From positions 171,529 to 235,528 of the forward strand of contig NZ_MAJS01000035.1 of NCBI RefSeq assembly GCF_001690985.1: DNA of 64,000 nucleotides. The letters are read 5' to 3'. A program made the translations under genes and the position numbers. The notes below the pieces were generated by a model that was not told the origin of the DNA, ran no database searches, and saw only the letters and a program-made list of their open reading frames with translations. How positions within the stretch are numbered: the stretch's first letter is position 1; the number at the start of each line of letters is the position of its first letter. Of the stretch, positions 37,444 through 49,896 are shown piece by piece. Source of the DNA: Aliivibrio sp. 1S175. Its GTDB lineage: Bacteria; Pseudomonadota; Gammaproteobacteria; Enterobacterales; Vibrionaceae.

Positions 37444-40353
37444 ATGAACTCCCTAAGAATAAGAATAAAAAACAAACTACTATTGCCACTGCACATTCAT
37501 ATATCGACGTTGTTTACGGTAATGATCGTAGTCATCTGTTCGGTGCAAATATACATAACCAACAAAGGTATTAATCACCTTTTGCTTGAAGCTACCTCAA
37601 GCATTTTTTCCCGAGTATCAACCGAAACAAGTAACTTAATAAGAAGTGAATACCGACCTGTATTTAACGCAATCTCTAAGCTCACCAAGAGAGATATAGT
37701 CCATACCGAAACATTAGAGCACCGCAACGCTTACTTTACCGAATTAGCGATGCTATTAGATTTACATAAACACGTTTCAACTTATCGTATTACCTTTCCA
37801 AATGGCGATTGGTTTGGGGTTGGTATATTAGGTAATTCTTTATTTAGAAAAAGACTAAACGCACCAGAGAGTACCTACTATTTCTTCATCAATCATAACT
37901 CTGTTATCGAAAATAAAACCACCGTTTTTTTCTACGATGATCAAGCACGTTTTATCCGTTCAGATGAACTTAATGAACATCAATATGACCCAAGAAATGA
38001 AAATTGGTTTAAGAATTCAAACAAAGAAAAAATTGTTTTATCTAAACCTCGTTACTTTTCAGGATTACAACAATTTGGTTTAACCCTTCATAAGAAAGCT
38101 GAGAATAACGTTGTTGTAAGTGCTGATATTTTAATGGAAAAACTCAGTCACGTATTAAAAAGTACGACTATTTACCCTTCCTCTCTTAGAGTGCTTTACG
38201 ATGAAAAAAGCATCGTTTACGCAAGTAATGCCCCTAGCCTCGCTTTAATTAAAAAAGAAGAAAGTAAAATTATTAATTTGAGTGATTTATTTAACCCTGA
38301 GGTATTAAATTCAATTAATCACATCAATTTAGACCAAGAAATTCAACCATATCAAAATAATGGCGAAAAATGGTATGGGAAAATATTTTCGGTTCAAATT
38401 AATACAGAGCGAACATTAAACTTATTGATTGCGGTAAAAGAATCAGAGTTATTATCTAGTGCCTATATTATTCGCCAACAAACCATCTTGTGGTCTTTCG
38501 TTATCCTTATTCTATCTATTCCTTGCGTCTACTTCCTATCACAAAGAATATCAAAGCCAATGCAACAAGCCACAGAGCAAGCACGATTAATATCTACATT
38601 TGATTTTTCATCTATCGATCAAACTCCTACTAAAATTCTTGAAATAGAAAATCTAACCCGATCGATTTCCAGCATGAAATCAGCAATAGAAAATTACTTC
38701 AATCTAACGAACTCAATATCAAAAGAAAATGATTTTGATGAATTAATAAAACTCATTGGCCGCAGTACTGCCGAAGCAACAAAAGCAAACGCTGCTTATC
38801 TTTACCTTGTTAATGATGCAGAAACGCACATAGAGCCTCAATTTGCATGGAGAGCCACCACACAAAACGAAGACATTAGTCAATTAGAAAGCTTTGCTCT
38901 AAATGATGAAAAAATAGCAAAAATAATTGAACACATGATGATCAAAAAGAAACCCTTTGAAAACCTTAATATTAATCTGCTCGACAAACAAGAACAGGGC
39001 AAATTGGGTTTAAACAGTGAACAAATATGGTCTATCACCTTTCCTTTATTTTCTAGAGAAAAACAAACCATAGGGGCAATGGTATTAGTGTTTGATGTGA
39101 AAGAGAGCGAGTACATTCGTCATACTCAATTTCACTACTTTGAATCCTTAGTGAATTATACCGCGATTGCTCTCGATGGAAGAAAAATGCAACAAAATCA
39201 AAAGAATTTACTCGACTCTTTTATTCAAATAATGGCAAGTGCGATAGATACAAAGTCTCCTTATACTGGAAACCATTGCCAGAAAGTGCCTTTATTAACC
39301 CAATGGCTTTCGCAAGTGGCAAGTGATTCTTCCACTCCACCCTTTAACGATTTTAAACTGAGTTCAACACAACAAGAAGAGTTAAGAATTGCTTCGTGGT
39401 TACATGATTGCGGTAAAATAACCACACCAGAATACATCGTTGATAAAGCAACAAAATTAGAAACTATTTACAATCGAATTCATGAAATAAGAACAAGATT
39501 TGAAGTATTAAAACGTGATGCTGAAATAAAACAATGGAAACAAGCGTTCAACAACACACTGCCTGATGAGTATAGAGAAGAACTGGAACAAGAATGGCAA
39601 CGATTAGATGAAGAATTTGCTCTTATTGCGAGGGTAAATGTGGGTGATGAGTTCTTATCAGAGCAAGACGCTGAAAAAATTCAGAAAATTGGTCAACAAA
39701 CCTGGGTACAGACACTAGATAATAGTCTTGGTCTGGCATGGGAAGAAAAAGCACGCCTGAATAGCTCAAATAACATCCGAGTTCCCTTAACGGTTACTCT
39801 CTTACAAGACAATCAATCCCACTTAATTCCGAGAACAACCAATACAGATCAAGATCCACGCTTTACATTACAACCTCCAGAATACACAAATAATATTGGT
39901 GAAGCCTATAATCTATCGATTCAGCGCGGTACGTTAAATAATGAAGAGCGATTCACAATAAATGACCATATTATTCAGACCATTAAAATGCTGGAAGCTC
40001 TCCCATTTCCAAAAACGATGAAGGATGTTCCAAAAATAGCAGGTGGCCATCATGAAAAAGTCGATGGCACTGGTTACCCTATGGGACTAAAAGCAGAAGA
40101 AATGCCACTCACCGCACGAGCAATGGCTATTGCTGATATTTTTGAAGCCCTAACCAGTCACGATCGACCATATAAGAAAGCAAAAACATTAACGGAATCT
40201 TTAAAAATCATGAGCTTCATGGTTAAAGATAAACACATAGATAAAGCCTTATTTAATTTGTTTTTAACCTCTGGTCTTTATCTCAAATACGCAGAAATAC
40301 ACTTAAACCCAGAACAATGTGATGACGTTGATATTAATAACTACCTAAGCTAG
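37444..40353 (+). CDS. Membrane HD-GYP protein, probable cyclic-di-GMP phosphodiesterase with a large internal insertion
   Basis: This 969-residue protein has an N-terminal membrane helix (about 20-42), a periplasmic Cache-like domain, a second helix (about 347-366) and a HAMP-like linker. A GAF-like domain follows (about 430-570), then a C-terminal HD-GYP domain. Metal and catalytic motifs are intact: NHCQKV, H654-D655 in WLHDCGKI, H869-H870-E in HHEKVDGTGYP (GYP at 877-879) and IADIFEALTSHDRPY. About 215 residues separate HD from HHE, against roughly 60-70 in ordinary HD-GYP domains, because some 150 charged residues are inserted. It should hydrolyse cyclic-di-GMP in response to a periplasmic signal. 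It lies between two ygjI copies; the ribosome site is weak. Confidence 0.86.
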   Translation: MNSLRIRIKNKLLLPLHIHISTLFTVMIVVICSVQIYITNKGINHLLLEATSSIFSRVSTETSNLIRSEYRPVFNAISKLTKRDIVHTETLEHRNAYFTELAMLLDLHKHVSTYRITFPNGDWFGVGILGNSLFRKRLNAPESTYYFFINHNSVIENKTTVFFYDDQARFIRSDELNEHQYDPRNENWFKNSNKEKIVLSKPRYFSGLQQFGLTLHKKAENNVVVSADILMEKLSHVLKSTTIYPSSLRVLYDEKSIVYASNAPSLALIKKEESKIINLSDLFNPEVLNSINHINLDQEIQPYQNNGEKWYGKIFSVQINTERTLNLLIAVKESELLSSAYIIRQQTILWSFVILILSIPCVYFLSQRISKPMQQATEQARLISTFDFSSIDQTPTKILEIENLTRSISSMKSAIENYFNLTNSISKENDFDELIKLIGRSTAEATKANAAYLYLVNDAETHIEPQFAWRATTQNEDISQLESFALNDEKIAKIIEHMMIKKKPFENLNINLLDKQEQGKLGLNSEQIWSITFPLFSREKQTIGAMVLVFDVKESEYIRHTQFHYFESLVNYTAIALDGRKMQQNQKNLLDSFIQIMASAIDTKSPYTGNHCQKVPLLTQWLSQVASDSSTPPFNDFKLSSTQQEELRIASWLHDCGKITTPEYIVDKATKLETIYNRIHEIRTRFEVLKRDAEIKQWKQAFNNTLPDEYREELEQEWQRLDEEFALIARVNVGDEFLSEQDAEKIQKIGQQTWVQTLDNSLGLAWEEKARLNSSNNIRVPLTVTLLQDNQSHLIPRTTNTDQDPRFTLQPPEYTNNIGEAYNLSIQRGTLNNEERFTINDHIIQTIKMLEALPFPKTMKDVPKIAGGHHEKVDGTGYPMGLKAEEMPLTARAMAIADIFEALTSHDRPYKKAKTLTESLKIMSFMVKDKHIDKALFNLFLTSGLYLKYAEIHLNPEQCDDVDINNYLS

Positions 40354-40427
40354 TCGTATTAGCGCTACTTTCTGGTTTATTGCGCACGACAACCCAAATA
40401 ACCTTCCGTACTTCCTATGTCTGACTT

Positions 40428-40455
40428 CTTTGCACCTATAAATATGGGTGCAAAG
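40428..40455 (+). terminator. Terminator of the HD-GYP gene
   Basis: Perfect 9-bp arms CTTTGCACC/GGTGCAAAG with a 10-nt loop are followed by a T-rich tract. Confidence 0.85.
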
Positions 40456-40503
40456 TTATTTCTTTTATTTTTCTACTGATCACTATTCTCTATGCTAGCG
40501 TAG

Positions 40504-42078
<1,575 letters not shown>

Positions 42079-42123
42079 GTAGGAATCAAATTAGCGTTTA
42101 GTTTTCGTATCTCCCTAAAATCA

Positions 42124-42150
42124 AAAGGCACTGATCTCCTCAGTGCCTTT
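42124..42150. terminator. Bidirectional terminator after ygjI copy 2
   Basis: Perfect 11-bp arms AAAGGCACTGA/TCAGTGCCTTT with a 5-nt loop and a following T run lie between convergent genes. Confidence 0.92.
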
Positions 42151-42205
42151 TTTGTGTCTGTTCTTATTTAGCTAATGCCTAAATGCAATCAGTATGAAAT
42201 GAATA

Positions 42206-43438
42206 TTACACTCGTTTGGCATGGCCTTTTTTATCTATCGTATATGGCAGCCCTGCAAACATCGCAGTGATACCCCACGCAATACAAACACCAAGACACA
42301 TCATCAATGGCGCATTCCAGCTTCCTGTCATCTCATGCAACAAACCAAAAAAGATAGGCCCTCCTGCCGCAAGAAGATACCCCATACATTGAGCCATCCC
42401 TGATAATGCGGCCGCTTGATGTGCATCGTGAGTTCGAATACCAACAAACGACAAACCTAAAATAAAACCACCACCACAACTAAAACCAAACATAATGATC
42501 CAAACAACCGCCAGCTCTGGCATCGTTAATAAACCACAGATACCAACAAACGCTAACGTTGACATCAACACACTTAATACTCGTTTGTCTTTTATTTTCG
42601 ACATTAACGGAATAAGAATTAACGCCGGTACCGCTGTTGAAAGTTGTAAAATCCCATGTAAATACCCCGCTTGATGCTCTGAATACCCATTATCAACCAA
42701 GATAGTCGGTAACCAAGCAATGAAGATGTACATAATGAATGAGTTCAACCCTAAGAAAACCGTCACTTGCCATGCCGCCGCTGTTTTCCAGATATAGCTG
42801 TGACTGTCAATTTGTGCCGTATCTTTCGTTGGTGCCGTGCGATTACCTAACTGTAATGACCACACTGCAATAGCGATAATGGGAAAGATAATGACCGAAC
42901 CCAGTGATACAGCCCAATTTGGTATGGCCGTGATACCCAAAGAATCTGCTAAATTTAGCATTGGTATAGCGGAACTTGAACTAATGGTCGACCCAACCCC
43001 CATCATTAATACATAGATAGCCGTAAACGTCGTCACTTTCTTTGGAAAATCTCGCTTTAGTAAACTTGGCAGTAATACATTACCAATCGCAATACCGACC
43101 CCAATAATACTGGTTCCTAAAAACAGCATCGGAGCCGACCCAGCCGAACGAAGAAGAACACCGACGGTAATCGCGATCAAAGCCACCATTAATGACGATT
43201 CTAATCCTATTTTTCGAGCTAATCCTGATGAAATAGGAGAAAAGAAAGCAAAGGCCAACAGAGGAACGGTGGTGATCATTCCGGCTTCTGTTGCCGTTAA
43301 TCCCAAATCTTGTGAAATGAAATCTAAAATGGGTCCAATTCCCGTAATTGGACCTCGAAGATTACTCGCAATAAGTAAAATACCAACAATCACAAGCCCA
43401 GGGTGCGCCAGTTTTTTAATTTTATTTTTATGTGACAT
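42206..43438 (-). CDS. Major facilitator superfamily transporter, CynX/NimT-like
   Basis: A 410-residue, 12-helix MFS protein of the CynX/NimT (YeaN) subgroup, recognised by SNLRGPITGIGPIL in the first helix and the second-half segment GLSFVGIRTHDAHQAAALSGMAQCMGYLLAA. The ATG has a GAGGAG site; 35 further upstream codons in frame are rejected because they overlap the divergent regulator's promoter and start. The pairing with a divergent AraC-family gene matches the E. coli nimT-nimR arrangement, where NimT exports 2-nitroimidazole. Whether this carrier exports drugs or imports a solute is not decidable here. It is unlikely to belong functionally to the ebg locus it interrupts. Confidence 0.85.
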   Translation of the reverse strand: MSHKNKIKKLAHPGLVIVGILLIASNLRGPITGIGPILDFISQDLGLTATEAGMITTVPLLAFAFFSPISSGLARKIGLESSLMVALIAITVGVLLRSAGSAPMLFLGTSIIGVGIAIGNVLLPSLLKRDFPKKVTTFTAIYVLMMGVGSTISSSSAIPMLNLADSLGITAIPNWAVSLGSVIIFPIIAIAVWSLQLGNRTAPTKDTAQIDSHSYIWKTAAAWQVTVFLGLNSFIMYIFIAWLPTILVDNGYSEHQAGYLHGILQLSTAVPALILIPLMSKIKDKRVLSVLMSTLAFVGICGLLTMPELAVVWIIMFGFSCGGGFILGLSFVGIRTHDAHQAAALSGMAQCMGYLLAAGGPIFFGLLHEMTGSWNAPLMMCLGVCIAWGITAMFAGLPYTIDKKGHAKRV

Positions 43439-43532
43439 ATCAATCTCCTCAAATCTAGGCTCTATCATATACCTTACTTTCTCATCCGAATTTATGTATA
43501 TTGACAATAAATAACGATAAACGGTCAAAGCC

Positions 43533-44303
43533 ATGCCTAACAATTCAATATTTTATAATTTTGATTCTGATGCCTACTCACAAAAAGTCACCGCTCTTCG
43601 TATTAATCAAGAAGAAGAAACGGTCTTTCATCAGCATCAAAGAGGTCAATTGGTGATGCCGTTAAGCGGATTTGTCACTTGTACTATTGCCGACGCCATT
43701 TGGATGGTACCTGCAAATTGTGCCGTTTGGATACCAAGCCAAGTATTTCACAGCAATCGAATATCATCAGGTTCTGATGTGTGTATGCTTTTTATTGATC
43801 CCGACATAAAAGGCATTCCAGAGAAGAGCTGTACCTTGTCTATCTCCCCTTTATTGCGCGAATCGATCATTGCGTTATCATCAACCGATCAACATTATGA
43901 AGCCGAAGGGCGAACCGCAAGATTAGTAGAGGTACTGCTCGATGAATTAACCGCCATGCCAGCAGAGCACTTTGATTTCCCTATCCCCTCAGAGCCTCGC
44001 TTACATAAAATAGCCAAAGAAATGTACGGTGATCCAAGCAATCGCCTCACTGTTGGTGAATGGGCAAAACGCTTTGCCATGAGTGAAAGAACGCTATCAA
44101 GATTAGTAAAACAAGAGTTAGGAATGACCTTTGGCCATTGGCGCAGTCAATTACACATTGTAGTGGCGTTGCAAAAACTCTCTTCTGGAGACGCGGTTCA
44201 ACGCATTGCTGAAGATTTGGGTTATGAATCGGTCAGTGCGTTTATCTCTTTCTTCAAAAAAACATTAGGCCGCTCACCAAAACAATACATGAAGATTAAG
44301 TAA
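43533..44303 (+). CDS. AraC-family regulator, NimR-like
   Basis: The 256-residue protein has an N-terminal cupin-like sensing domain (FHQHQRGQLVMPLSGF, WIPSQVFHSNRIS). The C-terminal AraC/XylS domain has two helix-turn-helix motifs, the first around WAKRFAMSERTLSRLVKQELGMTF and the second around IAEDLGYESVSAFISFFKKTLGRSPKQY. In E. coli, NimR (YeaM) has the same architecture and divergently controls nimT. It most likely activates or represses the adjacent MFS gene from the shared 94-bp gap. The ribosome site is weak. Confidence 0.88.
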   Translation: MPNNSIFYNFDSDAYSQKVTALRINQEEETVFHQHQRGQLVMPLSGFVTCTIADAIWMVPANCAVWIPSQVFHSNRISSGSDVCMLFIDPDIKGIPEKSCTLSISPLLRESIIALSSTDQHYEAEGRTARLVEVLLDELTAMPAEHFDFPIPSEPRLHKIAKEMYGDPSNRLTVGEWAKRFAMSERTLSRLVKQELGMTFGHWRSQLHIVVALQKLSSGDAVQRIAEDLGYESVSAFISFFKKTLGRSPKQYMKIK

Positions 44304-44525
44304 ATACTCCTTAATAAGGTCTATGTAAATTAGATCTTTTTAGAAGTAAAACTTTAAGTAAATATAGGTAAAAACAGCCTCATCACCCTCACATTTATGC
44401 CGTTTTATTCTTCTTTTTCTTATCTCTCCTCGCTATTCTTTCTTTATTGATAATTCACTCCGTATTTATTTATTACCGAGTAACCCAATCAATTTCTAAT
44501 AAGAAAAATTTACCCACAACAGTGA

Positions 44526-45533
<1,008 letters not shown>

Positions 45534-45551
45534 CGACATCACACTCTTCCT

Positions 45552-45582
45552 GAACTCAGCTTCATTAAATGAGACTGAGTTC
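45552..45582 (+). other. Hairpin between the barrel gene and ygjK
   Basis: GAACTCAG pairs with CTGAGTTC, and the loop contains a further CATT/AATG pairing. No T tract follows, so it is probably an mRNA-end stabiliser or partial terminator within the gene pair. Confidence 0.5.
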
Positions 45583-45625
45583 ACGGACAATTGTTCTCTT
45601 TATCAATAATATCTACCAAGTTAAC

Positions 45626-45644
45626 TTTACTAAATTTTACTAAA
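45626..45644. promoter_or_regulatory. Tandem TTTACTAAA sites before ygjK
   Basis: TTTACTAAA occurs at 45626-45634 and again at 45636-45644, a direct repeat with a period of one helical turn, about 32 bp before the ygjK start. It matches the half-site of the putative EbgR operators. Confidence 0.55.
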
Positions 45645-45654
45645 TGCTTGCTAA

Positions 45655-48057
<2,403 letters not shown>

Positions 48058-48095
48058 TAAACGCTTTACTTAGCACATCTTAAATAACAGACAAC

Positions 48096-48129
48096 AAAAA
48101 GGGATATGATTAACGTCATATCCCTTTTT
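48096..48129. terminator. Bidirectional terminator after ygjK
   Basis: Perfect 14-bp arms AAAAAGGGATATGA/TCATATCCCTTTTT with a 6-nt loop lie between convergent ygjK and the doxX-like gene. Confidence 0.92.
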
Positions 48130-48163
48130 TACTATTTTAATTTGAGATTGTTTTATATCGTTA

Positions 48164-48559
48164 TTACGATTTGGCTTTTTCTTTACAACACTCAGGCATT
48201 GAGTGACCAGAAAGTACCAATAAACCAGCAAAAATACCTAAGTTCTTAATGAAATTCTGCATCTCGTGTGCGCCTTCCAATCCTGAATAATTCCAGAAAT
48301 CATGCAACGACACATTAATAACCAACACTAATCCTGCCAATAATAAGGCGACTATCCACGTAAAACGATTCGTTATTAGTAAAACTGCGGCACCAATTTG
48401 GAAAACACCAGCAAGTCCCAGTAAAACAGGCACAAATGGCATATCATGCTTTTCCATCAATTGAATATGCATATCCCACGACACAAATTTCATGATGCCG
48501 GGGATTAAAAAGTACAATGCCAGAAGTACACGACCAGCGGTTAACAATAAAGTGTTCAC
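48164..48559 (-). CDS. DoxX-family small membrane protein
   Basis: A 131-residue, four-helix inner-membrane protein of the DoxX family. Visible are the first helix RVLLALYFLIPGIMKF, the MEKHDMPFVP loop and the second repeat LAGVFQIGAAVLLIT. It starts at GTG with an AAGGA site eight bases upstream. It begins 37 bp after the ohr stop codon, so ohr-doxX probably form an operon under OhrR. DoxX proteins are tied to redox stress in other bacteria, but the reaction is unknown. A C-terminal CCKEK cysteine pair is present. Confidence 0.87.
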   Translation of the reverse strand: MNTLLLTAGRVLLALYFLIPGIMKFVSWDMHIQLMEKHDMPFVPVLLGLAGVFQIGAAVLLITNRFTWIVALLLAGLVLVINVSLHDFWNYSGLEGAHEMQNFIKNLGIFAGLLVLSGHSMPECCKEKAKS

Positions 48560-48596
48560 GTTATTTTTCCTTAATCACATCAACTTATTGAATCAA

Positions 48597-49019
48597 TTAT
48601 AGTGCAATACCATTTACTGACAGTTTCACATCAATATTGCCTTTAACTGCGTTTGAGTATGGGCACACTTGGTGTGCTATTTTCACTAATTCTTGCGCTT
48701 CCGTATTTTCTAGATCCAACGTAATAACCAATGCAACCGTGAGTGAAAAACCGTTCGTATCATTTGGACCAATGCCTACTTCAGCGGTTACAGGCGCTTG
48801 CGTTAATTTGATTTTCATCTCGCGAGCTACGTGAATAATCGCATTTGAAAAACACGCAGAATAACCCGCCGCAAACAATTGCTCAGGGTTTGTTGCTTCC
48901 CCTGTACCGCCCATTTCTTTAGGGTAGCTTAAAGCAAGATCAAGCATGTTGTCGTCTGTCGTTACTTGGCCGTTACGTCCTGCTGATGCTGTTGCTTTTG
49001 TTGTATATAGCGTCGTCAT
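48597..49019 (-). CDS. ohr: Organic hydroperoxide resistance protein, OsmC/Ohr family
   Basis: Ohr is a thiol peroxidase that reduces organic hydroperoxides with lipoylated-protein partners. The 140-residue protein has the peroxidatic cysteine C56 in AAGYSACFSNAI and the resolving cysteine C119 in HQVCPYSNAVKGN. The catalytic arginine is presumably in the GRNGQV segment. Length and N-terminus (LYTTKATASAGRNG) are those of true Ohr rather than OsmC. An AAGGAC site precedes the ATG. It is divergent from the MarR-type regulator gene, with two operator-like sites between them. Confidence 0.95.
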   Translation of the reverse strand: MTTLYTTKATASAGRNGQVTTDDNMLDLALSYPKEMGGTGEATNPEQLFAAGYSACFSNAIIHVAREMKIKLTQAPVTAEVGIGPNDTNGFSLTVALVITLDLENTEAQELVKIAHQVCPYSNAVKGNIDVKLSVNGIAL

Positions 49020-49073
49020 AATGATGTCCTTTAAATTAAATACGATAATTAGCCACTTTAATTGCTAGCAATT

Positions 49074-49087
49074 AGATTGCGCACAAT
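49074..49087. promoter_or_regulatory. OhrR operator, ohr-proximal
   Basis: AGATTGCGCACAAT contains a central TGCGCA palindrome and is the exact reverse complement of the second site at 49134-49147. It lies 55 bp upstream of the ohr start. Confidence 0.75.
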
Positions 49088-49133
49088 TTATTTTCAATAA
49101 GTATAAGTCGATCCGAAGACAAAATACAAGTAT

Positions 49134-49147
49134 ATTGTGCGCAATCT
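49134..49147. promoter_or_regulatory. OhrR operator, ohrR-proximal
   Basis: ATTGTGCGCAATCT is the mirror copy of the ohr-proximal site. It ends 20 bp before the ohrR start codon, so it probably overlaps the regulator's own promoter or leader. Confidence 0.75.
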
Positions 49148-49167
49148 ATTTTTAATAAGGGTGTGAA

Positions 49168-49635
49168 ATGACGAATTCAACTGAGAAACACAGTAAAAAT
49201 GAAGTGGAAGCACCTCAATTGTTACTTAAAAACCAAGTATGCTTCTCTCTTTATAGCGCATCGAATGCCATGATCAGAGCGTATCGCCCATTATTAAATG
49301 AACTTGACCTTACTTACTCTCAATACCTAACAATGATGGTTATTTGGGAAAAAAGTGGCATTAATGTAAAAGATCTCGGTCATGACCTTCATCTTGATTC
49401 CGGTACGCTGACGCCTTTACTGAAACGTTTAGAAGTAAAAGGCTTCATCACAAGAGAGCGAAGTAGCGAAGATGAACGCATTCGATTGGTTTTTCTAACC
49501 CAGCAAGGCCATAAATTAAAAGAGCGTGCCTTGTCAGTTCCTAGTGGTATTTTCTGTAAAAGCCAATTAGAAATTGAAGAATTACAGCAATTAAAAGCCA
49601 CTTGTGAAAAGCTACTGTCTAACTTACAAAACTAA
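49168..49635 (+). CDS. ohrR: MarR-family organic-peroxide-sensing repressor
   Basis: The 155-residue winged-helix protein has the reactive cysteine C25 in NQVCFSLYSASN, the place where OhrR proteins sense peroxides. The DNA-binding part reads LGHDLHLDSGTLTPLLKRLEVKGF with the wing at RERSSEDERIRLVFLT. Oxidation of the cysteine should release it from the twin sites in the shared promoter region and induce ohr-doxX. An AAGGGTG site precedes the ATG. The N-terminal 15 residues before the conserved core are longer than in Bacillus OhrR. A weak hairpin (CACAGTA/TACTGTG, 49645-49674) follows the stop. Confidence 0.92.
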   Translation: MTNSTEKHSKNEVEAPQLLLKNQVCFSLYSASNAMIRAYRPLLNELDLTYSQYLTMMVIWEKSGINVKDLGHDLHLDSGTLTPLLKRLEVKGFITRERSSEDERIRLVFLTQQGHKLKERALSVPSGIFCKSQLEIEELQQLKATCEKLLSNLQN

Positions 49636-49814
49636 CATCAAACGCACAGTATGACGATTCATCGAACTACTGTGTGCTCTCTTCACTCCATTCACTTTCC
49701 CTCTCCGCACCACCCCTAGGATAAAAAACAGTATAAATCCACTCACTGAATGTAAAAAAACGTCAGGTTAACCCTTTAAATTGTGACACTCGTCCCAATA
49801 ACAAAAAGAACAAA

Positions 49815-49843
49815 TGAAAATGATAATTGATCTCATTCTCATT
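49815..49843. promoter_or_regulatory. Fur-box-like sequence before the peptidase-TonB receptor operon
   Basis: The segment contains TGAAAATGATAATTGA followed by TCTCATTCTCATT, which gives overlapping matches to the Fur hexamer pattern NAT(A/T)AT and the inverted ATTCTCA element. It lies just upstream of a gene set that includes a TonB-dependent receptor, the usual setting for Fur control. The match is imperfect and was judged by eye. Confidence 0.6.
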
Positions 49844-49896
49844 TATATGTAGCATTTACTGTGTTTATTAAATTAACTCATGGATTTGCTGTGCTT

